From Actinoplanes sandaracinus (GTDB taxonomy: Bacteria; Actinomycetota; Actinomycetes; Mycobacteriales; Micromonosporaceae): a stretch of 39,420 bases of DNA. Below, piece by piece: positions 30,772 through 39,420 of the stretch (positions are counted from its first letter, which is position 1; each line of letters begins with the position of its first letter). Both the position numbers and the translations under genes were made by a program. Under the pieces are notes generated by a model. That model searched no databases and was not told the origin of the DNA. It saw nothing but the letters and a program-made list of their open reading frames with translations. The stretch is from positions 1 to 39,420 of the forward strand of contig NZ_JASCTH010000023.1 in the NCBI RefSeq assembly GCF_030009775.1. Direction: 5' to 3'.

Positions 30772-33700
30772 ATGCGGTCGGGATGGCTGACCGACGAGCG
30801 CCGCGCCCTACTGGAGCGGCGGCGTCAACGACAAGGTCTGGGCGGCCGGGTGGAACGCATCACCGTACGACCCGATCCGGCCGCGCCCGGCCCACTCTCG
30901 GCCGGCCAGCGCCGCCTGTGGTTGCTGGATCAAATCCAACCCGGCAACCCGCTCTACAACATCGCCGGCGGGGTGTGGCTGCGCGGCCCGGTGGACCGCG
31001 CCGCCCTGCAGCAGGCGGTCACCGGCGTGGTGCGGCGACATGAAGTGTTGCGTACGGTGCTGCGCGCCACGCCCGACGGCGACGTGCGGCAGCACGTGCT
31101 GGCCGCCGCGGAGCAGCGCATCCCGGTCGTCGCGGTGGACGGTGACCCACTGGTCGCGGCCCGTGAGTTCGCCGCCGAACCGTTCGACCTGGCGAACGGT
31201 CCGCTGCTGCGCTGCCGACTGCTGGATACCGGTGACGGCTCGCATCTGCTCGTGGTCGTGGTGCACCACTCGGCGGCCGACGGCTGGTCGCTGGACCTGT
31301 TGATCAACGACCTGGCCGCGCTCTATCGATCCGCCGTCACGGGCTCGGCGTCCGGGCTGGCGCCGCTGCCGGTGCAGTACGCCGACTACGCGTGGTGGCA
31401 GCAGTCCTGGCTCGCCTCGCCGGCCGCGGCCGCGCAGCTGGACCACTGGGAACGCGTCCTGGCCGGCGCGCCGCTGCTCGAGGTCCCGGCCGACCGGCCG
31501 TGGCCGGCGCAGCCGTCGTTCGCCGGCGACGCGGTGACCCTGAACCTTCCCGCGGAGGCCGGCCGCCAGCTGGCCGAGCTGGCCGCCAGCGAGCGGGCCA
31601 CGCCCTTTGTTGTCGCCCTGTCCGGCTTCGCGGTCGTCCTCAGCCGCTGGTCTCGGCAGACCGACCTGGTGATCGCGGTTCCGGTCGCCGGCCGGTCGAC
31701 CGCCGAGATCTCGCCGCTGGTCGGCTTCTTCGTCAACACCCTGCCGGTCCGTCTCGACCTGAGCGGCAATCCGTCGTTGCGCGAGCTGGTGCGGCGGGTC
31801 CGCGACGCCGTACGCGAGGCGCAGTCGCACGCCGACATCCCGTTCGATGCGATCGTCGAGAAGCTGCGGCCGGAGCGCGATCCGGGCGGCCGTACCCCGG
31901 TGGTACGGCACCTGTGCCAGATGGACGACGCGCCGCAGCGGCCGGTGCGCATCGGTGAGCTGGAGTTGACCCCGGTGTCGTTGGACACCGCGACGGCCAA
32001 GTTCGACCTGAGTCTCGACCTAGTGCCGCGCGTCGACGGCGGCGTCGACGGCCGGCTGGAGTACAGCACCGAGCTGTACGACGAGGCCACCGTGCGGCGC
32101 CTGGCCGAGAGCCTGCGGCTGGTGCTCGGCGCCGCCTCGCCCGACACCCCGGTGGAGGCATTGCCGCTGCTGGACACCGCGGAGCGCACCGAGCTGCTGG
32201 ACCGCTGGAGTGGTGCGTCGGTGCCGGCGCGGCCCGCGGCCGGCACCCTGCACCAGCTCTTCGAGGCGCAGGTCGACGCCACCCCGAAGGCGGTTGCGGT
32301 GGAGTTCGACGGAGTGACCGTCGGCTACGCCGAGTTGGACCGGCGCGCCAACCGTCTGGCCCACCTGCTGCGCTCGCGCGGCGCCGGCCGCGGCACGGTG
32401 ATCGGCGTCTGCCTGCCGCGTGGACCCGAGCTGATGGTGGCGTTGCTGGCGGTGCTCAAGAGCGGCGCGGCCTACCTGCCGTTGGAGAGTGACTACCCAC
32501 CGGCCCGGATCGCCATGATGCTCGTCGACACCGCCGCGCCGGTCGTCATCGCCGATCCGGCCGGCCTGGATCCGGAGCTGGTCGCGACGCTGCGGGCGGC
32601 GGACACCGAGCTGATCTGCCCGGATATGGACGCCGCCGCGATCGACGCGCAGCCCGAGCATCGGCCCGCGGTGGCGCTGAGTGATCGGGACGTCGCTTAC
32701 GTGATCTTCACGTCCGGGTCGACGGGGCGTCCCAAGGGGGCGATGAACGAGCACGCGGCGGTGGTGAATCGCCTGCTCTGGATGCACCGCGCCCTGGGGC
32801 TCGCGCCGGGGGAGGGTGTGCTGCAGAAGACGCCGATCGGCTTCGACGTCTCGGTGTGGGAACTCTTCTGGCCGCTCATCGTCGGTGGTCGCTGCGTCCT
32901 CGCCCGTCCCGGCGCGCACCGCGACCCGGATCAGCTCGCCGCGACCATCCGCGCGGCGGACATCACCACCGCGCACTTCGTACCGTCGATGTTGCGGGCT
33001 TTCCTCACCGCGAGCGACCTCGACGGGTGCCGTCGGGTCCTGCGCCGGATCGTCTGCAGCGGCGAGGAACTGCCGGCCGCGCTGGTCACCGAGGCGGTCC
33101 GGCTCCTGCCGGACACCGAGATCCTCAATCTGTACGGTCCCACCGAGGCCGCCGTAGACGTGACCTGGTATCGATGCGCCGAAGGGTACGACACCCGGGT
33201 GCCGATCGGCCGGCCCATCGACGGCGCCCGCCTCTACGTCGTCGACGCGCACGACGCGCCGGTCCCGGTCGGTGTCCCCGGTGAGCTGCTGCTGGGCGGC
33301 CTCCCGGTGTGCCGGGGCTACCTGCGCCGGCCCGGTCTGACCGCGGACCGCTTCCGGCCCGACCCGTTCGGTGCGCCCGGAGCCAGGGTGTACCGCACCG
33401 GCGACTTGGTGCGGTGGCGCCCGGACGGCACCCTGGAGTACCTCGGCCGGCTGGACAATCAGGTCAAGCTGCGCGGCATGCGCATCGAGCTGGGCGAGAT
33501 CGAGCACGCGCTGACCGGCCACGACGCGGTCGACTCCGCGGTCGTGGAGCTGCGTCCCGGCCCGAGCGGCACCCCGTGCCTGGTCGCCTATCTGCGGTTG
33601 CACCCGAACGCCGCGGAACTGCTCGACGGCTCGCCCGCGCCGCAGGTCCGCGCATACCTGCGGGGGCTGCTGCCGGCGCACGCCGTGCCGAGCGAGGTGG

Positions 33701-34125
33701 TGATCGTCCAGGAGTGGCCGGTGAGCCCGAACGGCAAACTGGACCGCCGAGCCCTGCCCGACCCGGAGCCCACGTCGGTCGGCGACGCCTACGTGGCGCC
33801 CACCGACGAGGTGGAACGCGAGGTGGCCCGGGTCTGGGCGGACGTGCTGGGCCGCGATCGGATCAGCGTCACCGACAACTTCTTCGACCTGGGCGGGCAC
33901 TCGTTGCTCGCCGTGCAGGTCGTCACCCGGGTTCGCGCCGCGTTCGGCGTGGACATCCCGCTCAGCCGGCTGTTCGCCGCCCCCACCGTCGCGGCGATGG
34001 CCCGCGCCATCGGCAGCGCCCGCCAGCGTCCGGCCGGCGCGCCCGTGCTGCGCCGGGTGGACCGCACCCGATTCCGGGTGCCGGCCGCCCCCTCCCACCC
34101 CGCCACCGAGGAGTCGCGACCATGA
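30772..34125 (+). CDS. NRPS module C-A-T with a serine-type code
   Basis: A 1117-residue NRPS module. The condensation domain (about 40-465) has HHSAADG near residue 165. The adenylation domain has TSGSTGRPKG near 647 and NLYGPTEAAVDVTW. The carrier Ser is near 1044 in GGHSLL. Specificity positions read D-V-W-H-V-S-L-V-D-K, which closely matches the well-known serine codes (DVWHxSLxDK, as in EntF). Serine, or a residue made from it, is therefore expected. GGAAGGAG precedes ATG 30772. Its stop overlaps the next gene (ATGA), so the C-T protein probably acts next to it. Confidence 0.95.
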   Translation: MRSGWLTDERRALLERRRQRQGLGGRVERITVRPDPAAPGPLSAGQRRLWLLDQIQPGNPLYNIAGGVWLRGPVDRAALQQAVTGVVRRHEVLRTVLRATPDGDVRQHVLAAAEQRIPVVAVDGDPLVAAREFAAEPFDLANGPLLRCRLLDTGDGSHLLVVVVHHSAADGWSLDLLINDLAALYRSAVTGSASGLAPLPVQYADYAWWQQSWLASPAAAAQLDHWERVLAGAPLLEVPADRPWPAQPSFAGDAVTLNLPAEAGRQLAELAASERATPFVVALSGFAVVLSRWSRQTDLVIAVPVAGRSTAEISPLVGFFVNTLPVRLDLSGNPSLRELVRRVRDAVREAQSHADIPFDAIVEKLRPERDPGGRTPVVRHLCQMDDAPQRPVRIGELELTPVSLDTATAKFDLSLDLVPRVDGGVDGRLEYSTELYDEATVRRLAESLRLVLGAASPDTPVEALPLLDTAERTELLDRWSGASVPARPAAGTLHQLFEAQVDATPKAVAVEFDGVTVGYAELDRRANRLAHLLRSRGAGRGTVIGVCLPRGPELMVALLAVLKSGAAYLPLESDYPPARIAMMLVDTAAPVVIADPAGLDPELVATLRAADTELICPDMDAAAIDAQPEHRPAVALSDRDVAYVIFTSGSTGRPKGAMNEHAAVVNRLLWMHRALGLAPGEGVLQKTPIGFDVSVWELFWPLIVGGRCVLARPGAHRDPDQLAATIRAADITTAHFVPSMLRAFLTASDLDGCRRVLRRIVCSGEELPAALVTEAVRLLPDTEILNLYGPTEAAVDVTWYRCAEGYDTRVPIGRPIDGARLYVVDAHDAPVPVGVPGELLLGGLPVCRGYLRRPGLTADRFRPDPFGAPGARVYRTGDLVRWRPDGTLEYLGRLDNQVKLRGMRIELGEIEHALTGHDAVDSAVVELRPGPSGTPCLVAYLRLHPNAAELLDGSPAPQVRAYLRGLLPAHAVPSEVVIVQEWPVSPNGKLDRRALPDPEPTSVGDAYVAPTDEVEREVARVWADVLGRDRISVTDNFFDLGGHSLLAVQVVTRVRAAFGVDIPLSRLFAAPTVAAMARAIGSARQRPAGAPVLRRVDRTRFRVPAAPSHPATEESRP

Positions 34126-35744
34126 CCGAGGAGCTCTACGTTCTGCCGGCCTCGTTCGGCCAGAAACGCTTGTGGCTGTTGGAGCAGATCCAGCCGGACA
34201 CCCCGCTCTACACGATGGCCGCCGCGCTGCGGCTGCGCGGCACGCTCGACGTCACCGCGCTGTCCGCTGCGCTGACCGAGGTGGTCCAGCGGCACGAGGT
34301 GCTGCGGACCGTGCTGCGCCTCGACGGCGGCCAGGTGGTCCAGGTGGTCCGGGAGCCCGGGCCGGTGGACCTGGAGACGGTGGAGGCGCCGGACGGCTTC
34401 GACGCCGCCGTGCTGGCGGCGAGCCGACTGGCCGCTCGGCCCTTCGACCTGGCCACCGGGCCGCTGCTGCGCTGCTACCTGGTGCGGGCGGCGGCCGACG
34501 ACCATCTGCTGCTCGCCGTGGTTCATCACACCGTGGCCGACGGGTGGTCGATGGGCGTGCTGATGCGCGAGCTCACCGCGCTTTACGCGGCCGGCACCCG
34601 CGGCGTGCCCGCGGCGCTGCCCGAGCTGCCCGTGCAGTACGCCGACTACGCCCTCTGGCAGCAGGAACAACTCGACTCGGGCGCGCTCACCGATCAGCTG
34701 GACTTCTGGCGTCGGGAACTCGCCGGGGTCACCCCCCTGCGGCTGCCGCCCGACCACCCGCGCACCCCGGCGCCGACGTTCGCCGCGGCGACCGCACCGG
34801 TGACGGTCGCCGCCGCCGCCGTACGCCAACTGCGGGCCGTCGCGGAGGGTGACGGGGTGACCGCCTCGATGGTGGCGATGGCGGCGTACGCCGCCGTCTT
34901 GGCCCGCTGGAGCCGCCAGGACGACCTGGTGATCGGTGTGCCGGTCGCCGGGCGAGCCGAATTGGACCTGGAGCCGCTGGTCGGCTTCTTCGTCAACACC
35001 CTGCCGATCCGCCTCGACCTGTCGGATGACCCGACCTTCGGCGAACTGCTCGGCCGGGTCCGCGACCACTGCCTGGCCGCCTACCAGCACGCCGACATCC
35101 CGTTCGAGCTGCTGGTGGACGAGCTGAAGCCGGACCGTCGGGCCGGGCAGCTGCCGCTCGCGCAGACCATGTTGGCGGTCAACAACACGGTGCTGCCACA
35201 CCTGACCGACCTGCCCGGACTGACCGTCGAGCCGGTGCGGCTGCCGGAGACCCGGGCGCACTTCGACGTGACGCTCGATCTGGTGGAGTCGGACGACGCG
35301 CTGCGCGGCATCGTTGCCGCGCAGGCCGACCTGTTCACTGCCGAGACGGCCGCGCTGGTGGCTCGCTCGTTCACCACGCTGCTGCGCGCGGCGGTGGTGT
35401 CACCCAGCACCCGGCTCTCCGAGTTGCCCTGTCCGGTGGCGACCGAGCGGGACGTCGACGTGGTGGCGCTGCCGAGCCCCGACACCGAGCCAGCGCCGGT
35501 GGGCGGAGCCATCCCGGACGGGGACGACACCGCACGTACCCCCACCGAGCTGGTGTTGGTGCGGCTCTGGTCGGAGATCTTGGAGCGCGACGGCGTGGGC
35601 GTGCACGAGGAGTTCTACGCCGCCGGCGGCAACTCGCTGCGCGCCGTGCGGGTGGTTCTGCGGGCCCGGGAGCTGGGCGTCGACCTGCCGGTCGACGCGG
35701 TGCTGGGCGAGCACACCATCCGGGACCTGGCCGCGCTGGCCTGA
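34122..35744 (+). CDS. NRPS C-T didomain without adenylation domain
   Basis: A 540-residue protein with a full condensation domain (about 5-430, HHTVADG near 134, VGFFVNTLPIRLDL) and a carrier domain (about 465-538, Ser near 505 in GGNSLR). There is no adenylation domain, and the linker between them is only ~35 residues, so none has been lost recently in place. The carrier must be loaded in trans by one of the A domains here, or the protein condenses carrier-bound chains from other proteins. It closes the long plus-strand operon and is followed by a strong hairpin. Confidence 0.94.
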   Translation: MTEELYVLPASFGQKRLWLLEQIQPDTPLYTMAAALRLRGTLDVTALSAALTEVVQRHEVLRTVLRLDGGQVVQVVREPGPVDLETVEAPDGFDAAVLAASRLAARPFDLATGPLLRCYLVRAAADDHLLLAVVHHTVADGWSMGVLMRELTALYAAGTRGVPAALPELPVQYADYALWQQEQLDSGALTDQLDFWRRELAGVTPLRLPPDHPRTPAPTFAAATAPVTVAAAAVRQLRAVAEGDGVTASMVAMAAYAAVLARWSRQDDLVIGVPVAGRAELDLEPLVGFFVNTLPIRLDLSDDPTFGELLGRVRDHCLAAYQHADIPFELLVDELKPDRRAGQLPLAQTMLAVNNTVLPHLTDLPGLTVEPVRLPETRAHFDVTLDLVESDDALRGIVAAQADLFTAETAALVARSFTTLLRAAVVSPSTRLSELPCPVATERDVDVVALPSPDTEPAPVGGAIPDGDDTARTPTELVLVRLWSEILERDGVGVHEEFYAAGGNSLRAVRVVLRARELGVDLPVDAVLGEHTIRDLAALA

Positions 35745-35749
35745 CCCGG

Positions 35750-35787
35750 CCGCATGGGTGGGGACCGCCCGGTCACCACCCATGCGG
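35750..35787. terminator. bidirectional hairpin terminator
   Basis: CCGCATGGGTGG (35750-35761) pairs perfectly with CCACCCATGCGG (35776-35787). Inside, GACCG (35763-35767) pairs with CGGTC (35770-35774), giving a 17-bp stem with one mismatch and a two-base loop. It fills the 44-base gap between the convergent NRPS and MFS genes. There is no T tract, as is common in high-GC actinobacteria. Confidence 0.85.
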
Positions 35788-35788
35788 A

Positions 35789-37090
35789 TCAGTCGGGTAG
35801 CTGCCGCAGTCGGCGCAACGGAGCCACGGTGGCCGGCAGCACCGACAGCAGCAGCACGATCGGGGCCAGCCACAGCGTCGCCCGAGCGCCGATCGTGTCG
35901 GCGAGCACGCCGGCCACCGCCGCGGCGATCGGCACCGCGCCGAGGGCGATCAGCCGATAGGTCGCCGTCATCCGGGCATGTAACTCGGGTGCGGTGGTGC
36001 GCTGGCGTACCGTCACGGCCACCACACCGCCGGCGGCCGCGCCCGCGCAGCCGATCAGGAAGGCGGCCCCGCACAGCGCGGTCGCGGTGAGCACGGAGCC
36101 GCCGGCGGCCGGAAGGACGAAGTAGACGGTGGTGGAAAAGACCAGGGCGGTGAGCAGGGCGCGGCCGTAGCCGACCCGGGCGATCAACGCCGGGGCGGTC
36201 AGGGCGCCGATGATGGCGCCCACGCCACCCAGGGTCAGGACCACACCGTAGGCGGCGCCGCCGTATCCGAGGTCGTGCACGAAGTGGATGAGGAAAGCCA
36301 CCGTGATCAGCTCGATGCCGGCGTTGTAGACGGCGGCGTGCAGGGCGACCGCGCGCACCGGCGGGTTGCCGAGCACCGCACGCAGCCCCTCGGACAGCTC
36401 CCGGCGCAGGTTCCGGCGCTGCGGGGCGTCGACCGCCGCCGGGCCCGCCGCGTCGACCGCCGCCGGGCCCGCCGCGGCCGGCTCGCGGCGCCGGATCAGC
36501 AGCAGCATGGTCATCGCGACCAGGTAGGACGCGAAGTCGGCGAGCAGCGTCGCGGCCAGCCCGATCAGGCTCGCCATCCAGCCGGCCAGCGCCGGGCCGG
36601 TGGTCGCCCCCACCGCCTGATTGGCCAGGATCCGGCTGTTGGCCCGGTCCAGTGCCGCCGGGGCGACCAGCCGGGGCAGATAGGCGGCGGCCGCGACGTC
36701 GTACCCGACGGTCATCGCGCCGCCGGCCAGGGCGGCCACGCACAGCAACGGGAGCGAGAGCACGTCCAGTGCGGCGGCGACCGGGATGCTGAGCACCAGC
36801 GCCGCGCGCCCGGCGTCCAGACCGATCATGATCGGGCGGCGGGCGCGCCGTTCGACCCAGACCCCGGCGAACAACGGAAGCACGAAGAACGGCACGGTGT
36901 AGCACGCCTGCAACAGCCCGACGCCCGCGCCGGAGCTGGACAGCACCGTCACCGCCAGCAACGGCAGCGCGAAGAGCGTCACCTGGGAGCCGAGCTGCGA
37001 GACGAGATCGCCGGTGGCGAACAGGCGGAAGTCGCGAGCCCCTTCCCGCGGCGCCGGGCGACGGGGTACGGACTGCTGCGTAACGGTCAT
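35789..37090 (-). CDS. MFS transporter, probable product exporter
   Basis: A 433-residue major facilitator of the MFS_3/enterobactin-exporter-like type with about 12 hydrophobic segments and short loops. The motif GVWVERRARRPIMIGLDAGRA follows TM2. The central cytoplasmic loop has a 24-bp tandem repeat. ATG 37090 with GGTGGAG upstream is chosen; an in-frame extension upstream is Pro/His/Arg-rich and lacks a ribosome-binding site. A rare TTA codon is at 35981-35983 (codon 370). It is transcribed away from the FAAL gene. Export or self-resistance is the likely job. Confidence 0.9.
   Translation of the reverse strand: MTVTQQSVPRRPAPREGARDFRLFATGDLVSQLGSQVTLFALPLLAVTVLSSSGAGVGLLQACYTVPFFVLPLFAGVWVERRARRPIMIGLDAGRAALVLSIPVAAALDVLSLPLLCVAALAGGAMTVGYDVAAAAYLPRLVAPAALDRANSRILANQAVGATTGPALAGWMASLIGLAATLLADFASYLVAMTMLLLIRRREPAAAGPAAVDAAGPAAVDAPQRRNLRRELSEGLRAVLGNPPVRAVALHAAVYNAGIELITVAFLIHFVHDLGYGGAAYGVVLTLGGVGAIIGALTAPALIARVGYGRALLTALVFSTTVYFVLPAAGGSVLTATALCGAAFLIGCAGAAAGGVVAVTVRQRTTAPELHARMTATYRLIALGAVPIAAAVAGVLADTIGARATLWLAPIVLLLSVLPATVAPLRRLRQLPD
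36426..36473. repeat. 24-bp tandem repeat, two copies, in the MFS central loop
   Basis: Two identical 24-base units (36426-36449 and 36450-36473) encode AAGPAAVD-type residues twice in the cytoplasmic loop between the two six-helix halves. The change is in frame and in a linker that tolerates length variation. Confidence 0.85.
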
Positions 37091-37267
37091 CGATCGTCTC
37101 CACCGTGGTCGGCAATGCGGGCCGGGCGCACGAAGCCTGACAGCGGGCGGGCGGTGCGGGCGAGTCGGGGAAACCACCGATCCATGCCGGGCCTCGGATT
37201 CGGTGAGGGTGAAGCGGTAACTCGACCCAGCCGCCGACCGCGGTACGACCTTCCGAGGGTGTAGTTG
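37091..37267. promoter_or_regulatory. divergent promoter region of MFS and FAAL genes
   Basis: A 177-base gap between divergently transcribed genes. It should contain both promoters, but I find no clear boxes, operator repeats or small gene. The inverted-repeat motif seen at 3274-3359 is not present here. Confidence 0.4.
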
Positions 37268-39420
37268 ATGACCTGGCACGATGTGCTATCCGAGGCGGCC
37301 GGTCAGTGGCCGGACCGTACCGCGTTCACCTTCCACGCCGAAGAGGCCGGCCCGCCGGCCCGGTTCAGCTATGCGGATCTGGACCGGCGTTCCCGGGCGA
37401 TCGCCGCGGACCTGATCGACCGCGGCCTCGCCGGGCGACCGGTGCTGCTGCTCTTCCCGGCCGGCCTGGACTATGTGGCCGCCTTCTTCGGCTGCCTCTA
37501 CGCCGGGGCCGTGGCGGTGCCCGCCTACCCGCCGCAACGCCACCGCCGATCCGTCGAACGGGTCGTCGCGATCATGCGCGACTGCGCGGCCGACACGGCG
37601 CTGACCACCGCGACCGTCCGCGACCGGCTCACCCCGCGGCTGAGCGAGGTGCCGGAGCTGGCCGGGCTGCGCCTGATCGCCACCGACACGGTCGCCGACA
37701 GCGCCGCCGCGGCGTTCACCGCGCCGCCGCTCGACGACGACTCGCTCGCCTTCCTGCAATACACCTCCGGGTCGACCGCCAGCCCGCGCGGCGTGGTACT
37801 CACCCATCGCAACCTGCTCGCCAACACCACGCTGATCCGCGAGCTGTTCGCCCTCCCGCCGGACATGCGCGGGGTGTCCTGGCTGCCGATGTATCACGAC
37901 ATGGGCCTGATCGGGTCGGTCATGGCGACCGTCGCCCGGGGCGGCTCCATGGCGCTGATGGCGCCGGCCACCTTCGCCCGTGATCCGTTCCGCTGGCTCT
38001 CGCTGATCAGCGCCGAGCGTGCCAACGTCAGCGGCGGGCCCAACTTCGCGTACGACCTGTGCGTCGAGCAGATCACCGAGGAGCAGAAGGAGCAGCTGGA
38101 CCTGAGCTGCTGGGAGGTGGCCTTCAACGGCGCCGAGCCGGTCCGCGAGTCGACGCTGCGCCGGTTCGCCGACGCCTTCGCGGTCAGCGGGTTCCGCTCT
38201 CGGGCGTTGCTGCCCTGTTACGGGCTCGCGGAGGCGTCGCTGGTGGTGAGCGCCGGCCCGGCCGGCACCGGCTACCGCTCGCTCAGCGCGGGCGACGGCG
38301 CGGGCCGGCCCCTGGTCGCCAGCGGCGCCCTGCCGCCACAGCAGCGGGTGGAGGTGGTCGACCCCGAGTCGGGTGCCCCGGTGCCTGACGGGGTGGAGGG
38401 CGAGATCTGGGTGCACGGGCCGAGCGTGGCTCAGGGCTACTTCAACCGCGCGGAGGCCACCGAGCAGACCTTCGGCGCCACCCTGGCCGGCACCGACGCG
38501 CCGCGCTTCCTGCGCACTGGCGACCTGGGTTTCCTGCGCGACGGGCAGCTGGTCGTCACCGGGCGACGCAAGGACCTGATCGTGATCCGCGGCCGGAACC
38601 ACTACCCGCAGGACATCGAGCTGACCGCGGGCAGGTGCTCACCGGCGCTGCGACCGAACGGCGGAGCGGCCTTTTCGGTGCCCGGCGCCGACGGCGCGGA
38701 GAGCCTGGTCGTGGTGCACGAACTGCGGCACGGCCAGGACGAGCCAGACCTCGGCGCCCTGGCCCGCGACATCCAGGCGGCGGTGGCCGAGGAGCACGAG
38801 GTCCGGCCCGCCGCGGTGGTGCTGATCCGCACCGCCTCGCTGCCCCGCACCTCCAGCGGCAAGGTGGCCCGATACGCCTGCCGCGCCGCCTACCTCGCCG
38901 ACGAGCTGCTCGTGCTCGGCATGGTGCGGGACGAGGCCCGGCCCGACCACGCCCCGGTGGCGGCGGCCGAGACGGTGCCGGTCACCCCGCAGGGCGTGAC
39001 CGATCTGCTGCTGGCCTGCGTCGCCGAGCTGACCGGCATGTCGCCGGACCAGATCGACGCGTCGCGCTTCCTGGCGGAGGTGGGCCTGGACTCCCTGGAG
39101 ACGCTGCGGCTGCAGCACCTGGTCCAGCGCCGGCTCGGCGTGACCACGGCCGCGGAGCAGTGGACGAGCGGCAGCATCGCCGACCTGGCCGCCGCGCTCG
39201 CTGCGGCTCGACGGCAGGAGCCGCAGGTGAGCGAGCCGGAGCAGTCCGGCGCCGGCGACCGGCCGTTGACCGACACCCAACGCGCCATGTGGTTCCTGCA
39301 GCAGCTCGCGCCGCACAGCAGCGGCTATCACGTGAGTCTGGCCGTGGGGGGGGGGGGGGGGGGCCCCCCCCGGGCCCGCGGCCCGGCCGGCCCCCCCCAC
39401 GGCGCCCCGCCACAAGCCTA
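37268..39420 (+). CDS. fatty-acyl-AMP ligase-ACP-condensation protein (3' end missing)
   Basis: At least 718 residues, open to the window edge. An acyl-AMP ligase domain comes first (about 1-560): QYTSGSTASPRGV, WLPMYHDMGLIG, LPCYGLAEASL, TGDLGFL, RGRNHYPQDIE. The residues around YHDMGLIG are typical of FAALs, which load fatty acids on carriers without CoA. An acyl carrier domain follows (about 575-650, Ser near 608 in GLDSLE). Then a condensation domain starts (LTDTQRAMWFLQQL, from about 668). ATG 37268 has a GAGGG upstream. It would start the peptide with a fatty acyl group. After base ~39345 the sequence becomes poly-G/C and the condensation domain is no longer recognisable. Confidence 0.92.
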   Translation, partial: MTWHDVLSEAAGQWPDRTAFTFHAEEAGPPARFSYADLDRRSRAIAADLIDRGLAGRPVLLLFPAGLDYVAAFFGCLYAGAVAVPAYPPQRHRRSVERVVAIMRDCAADTALTTATVRDRLTPRLSEVPELAGLRLIATDTVADSAAAAFTAPPLDDDSLAFLQYTSGSTASPRGVVLTHRNLLANTTLIRELFALPPDMRGVSWLPMYHDMGLIGSVMATVARGGSMALMAPATFARDPFRWLSLISAERANVSGGPNFAYDLCVEQITEEQKEQLDLSCWEVAFNGAEPVRESTLRRFADAFAVSGFRSRALLPCYGLAEASLVVSAGPAGTGYRSLSAGDGAGRPLVASGALPPQQRVEVVDPESGAPVPDGVEGEIWVHGPSVAQGYFNRAEATEQTFGATLAGTDAPRFLRTGDLGFLRDGQLVVTGRRKDLIVIRGRNHYPQDIELTAGRCSPALRPNGGAAFSVPGADGAESLVVVHELRHGQDEPDLGALARDIQAAVAEEHEVRPAAVVLIRTASLPRTSSGKVARYACRAAYLADELLVLGMVRDEARPDHAPVAAAETVPVTPQGVTDLLLACVAELTGMSPDQIDASRFLAEVGLDSLETLRLQHLVQRRLGVTTAAEQWTSGSIADLAAALAAARRQEPQVSEPEQSGAGDRPLTDTQRAMWFLQQLAPHSSGYHVSLAVGGGGGGPPRARGPAGPPHGAPPQA
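39346..39420. other. low-complexity G/C tail, probable contig-end artefact
   Basis: Eighteen G (39346-39363) are followed directly by eight C (39364-39371) and then G/C-only runs to nearly the last base. The frame stays open but no longer resembles a condensation domain, which should continue here. Poor base calls at a contig end are the likely cause. Confidence 0.75.

Noticed and set aside
1..39420. tRNA, rRNA, insertion sequences or phage attachment sites
   Set aside because: No transposase or integrase, terminal inverted repeats or tRNA-like cloverleaf could be recognised by reading.

Overview
This is a high-GC actinobacterial sequence. The GC-rich third positions, many GTG starts, 4-bp stop/start overlaps, a large LuxR regulator with an N-terminal ATPase, an MbtH protein and rare TTA codons fit a Streptomyces- or Micromonosporaceae-like organism; the species cannot be read from it. 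Nearly the whole window is one nonribosomal-peptide (NRPS) gene cluster. It runs off the right edge inside a fatty-acyl-AMP ligase/NRPS gene, where the last ~75 bases are low-complexity G/C and look like a damaged contig end.

Layout. 40-3155 (minus): a PAPS-type sulfotransferase and a membrane M28 peptidase. 3156-3986: a control region with a 12-bp inverted repeat, then a small secreted protein of four nearly identical 11-residue repeats whose frame is cut by an amber codon. 3987-8475: a serine-hydroxymethyltransferase (SHMT) homologue that has lost its PLP lysine and other active-site residues, an MbtH protein and a large LuxR (LAL) regulator. 7716-12476 (minus): an NRPS with C-A-T-TE, overlapping the regulator tail to tail. 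12637-18884: leader peptide, 2OG/Fe(II) dioxygenase, LysK, LysX, a small beta-sandwich protein, DegT aminotransferase and a split transketolase, all in one tightly overlapped operon. 18901-19761 (minus): GNAT acetyltransferase. 19797-35744: a second beta-sandwich protein, BtrH-like acyltransferase, LysW, LysY, LysZ, NRPS C-A-T, two acyl-CoA dehydrogenases, M20 peptidase, NRPS C-A-T (serine code) and NRPS C-T. 35750-37090: hairpin terminator and MFS exporter (minus). 37268 to the end: FAAL-ACP-C.

How it works together. LysX, LysW, LysZ, LysY, a two-subunit transketolase, a DegT aminotransferase and LysK together match the amino-group carrier protein (AmCP) route known from vazabitide A and related azabicyclic natural products. 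In that route glutamate on LysW is phosphorylated, reduced to the semialdehyde, extended by two carbons, transaminated and released as 2,6-diamino-5,7-dihydroxyheptanoic acid (DADH). The dioxygenase, sulfotransferase, GNAT, acyl-CoA dehydrogenases, dead SHMT homologue and two beta-sandwich proteins are candidates for modifying this residue or a peptide holding it. The FAAL and four NRPS proteins suggest an N-acylated short peptide with a serine-derived residue, exported by the MFS protein and perhaps trimmed by one of the peptidases. The core logic is recognisable; the combination, the PLP-less SHMT homologue, the repeat protein and the paired beta-sandwich proteins are the parts I cannot assign to a described system.
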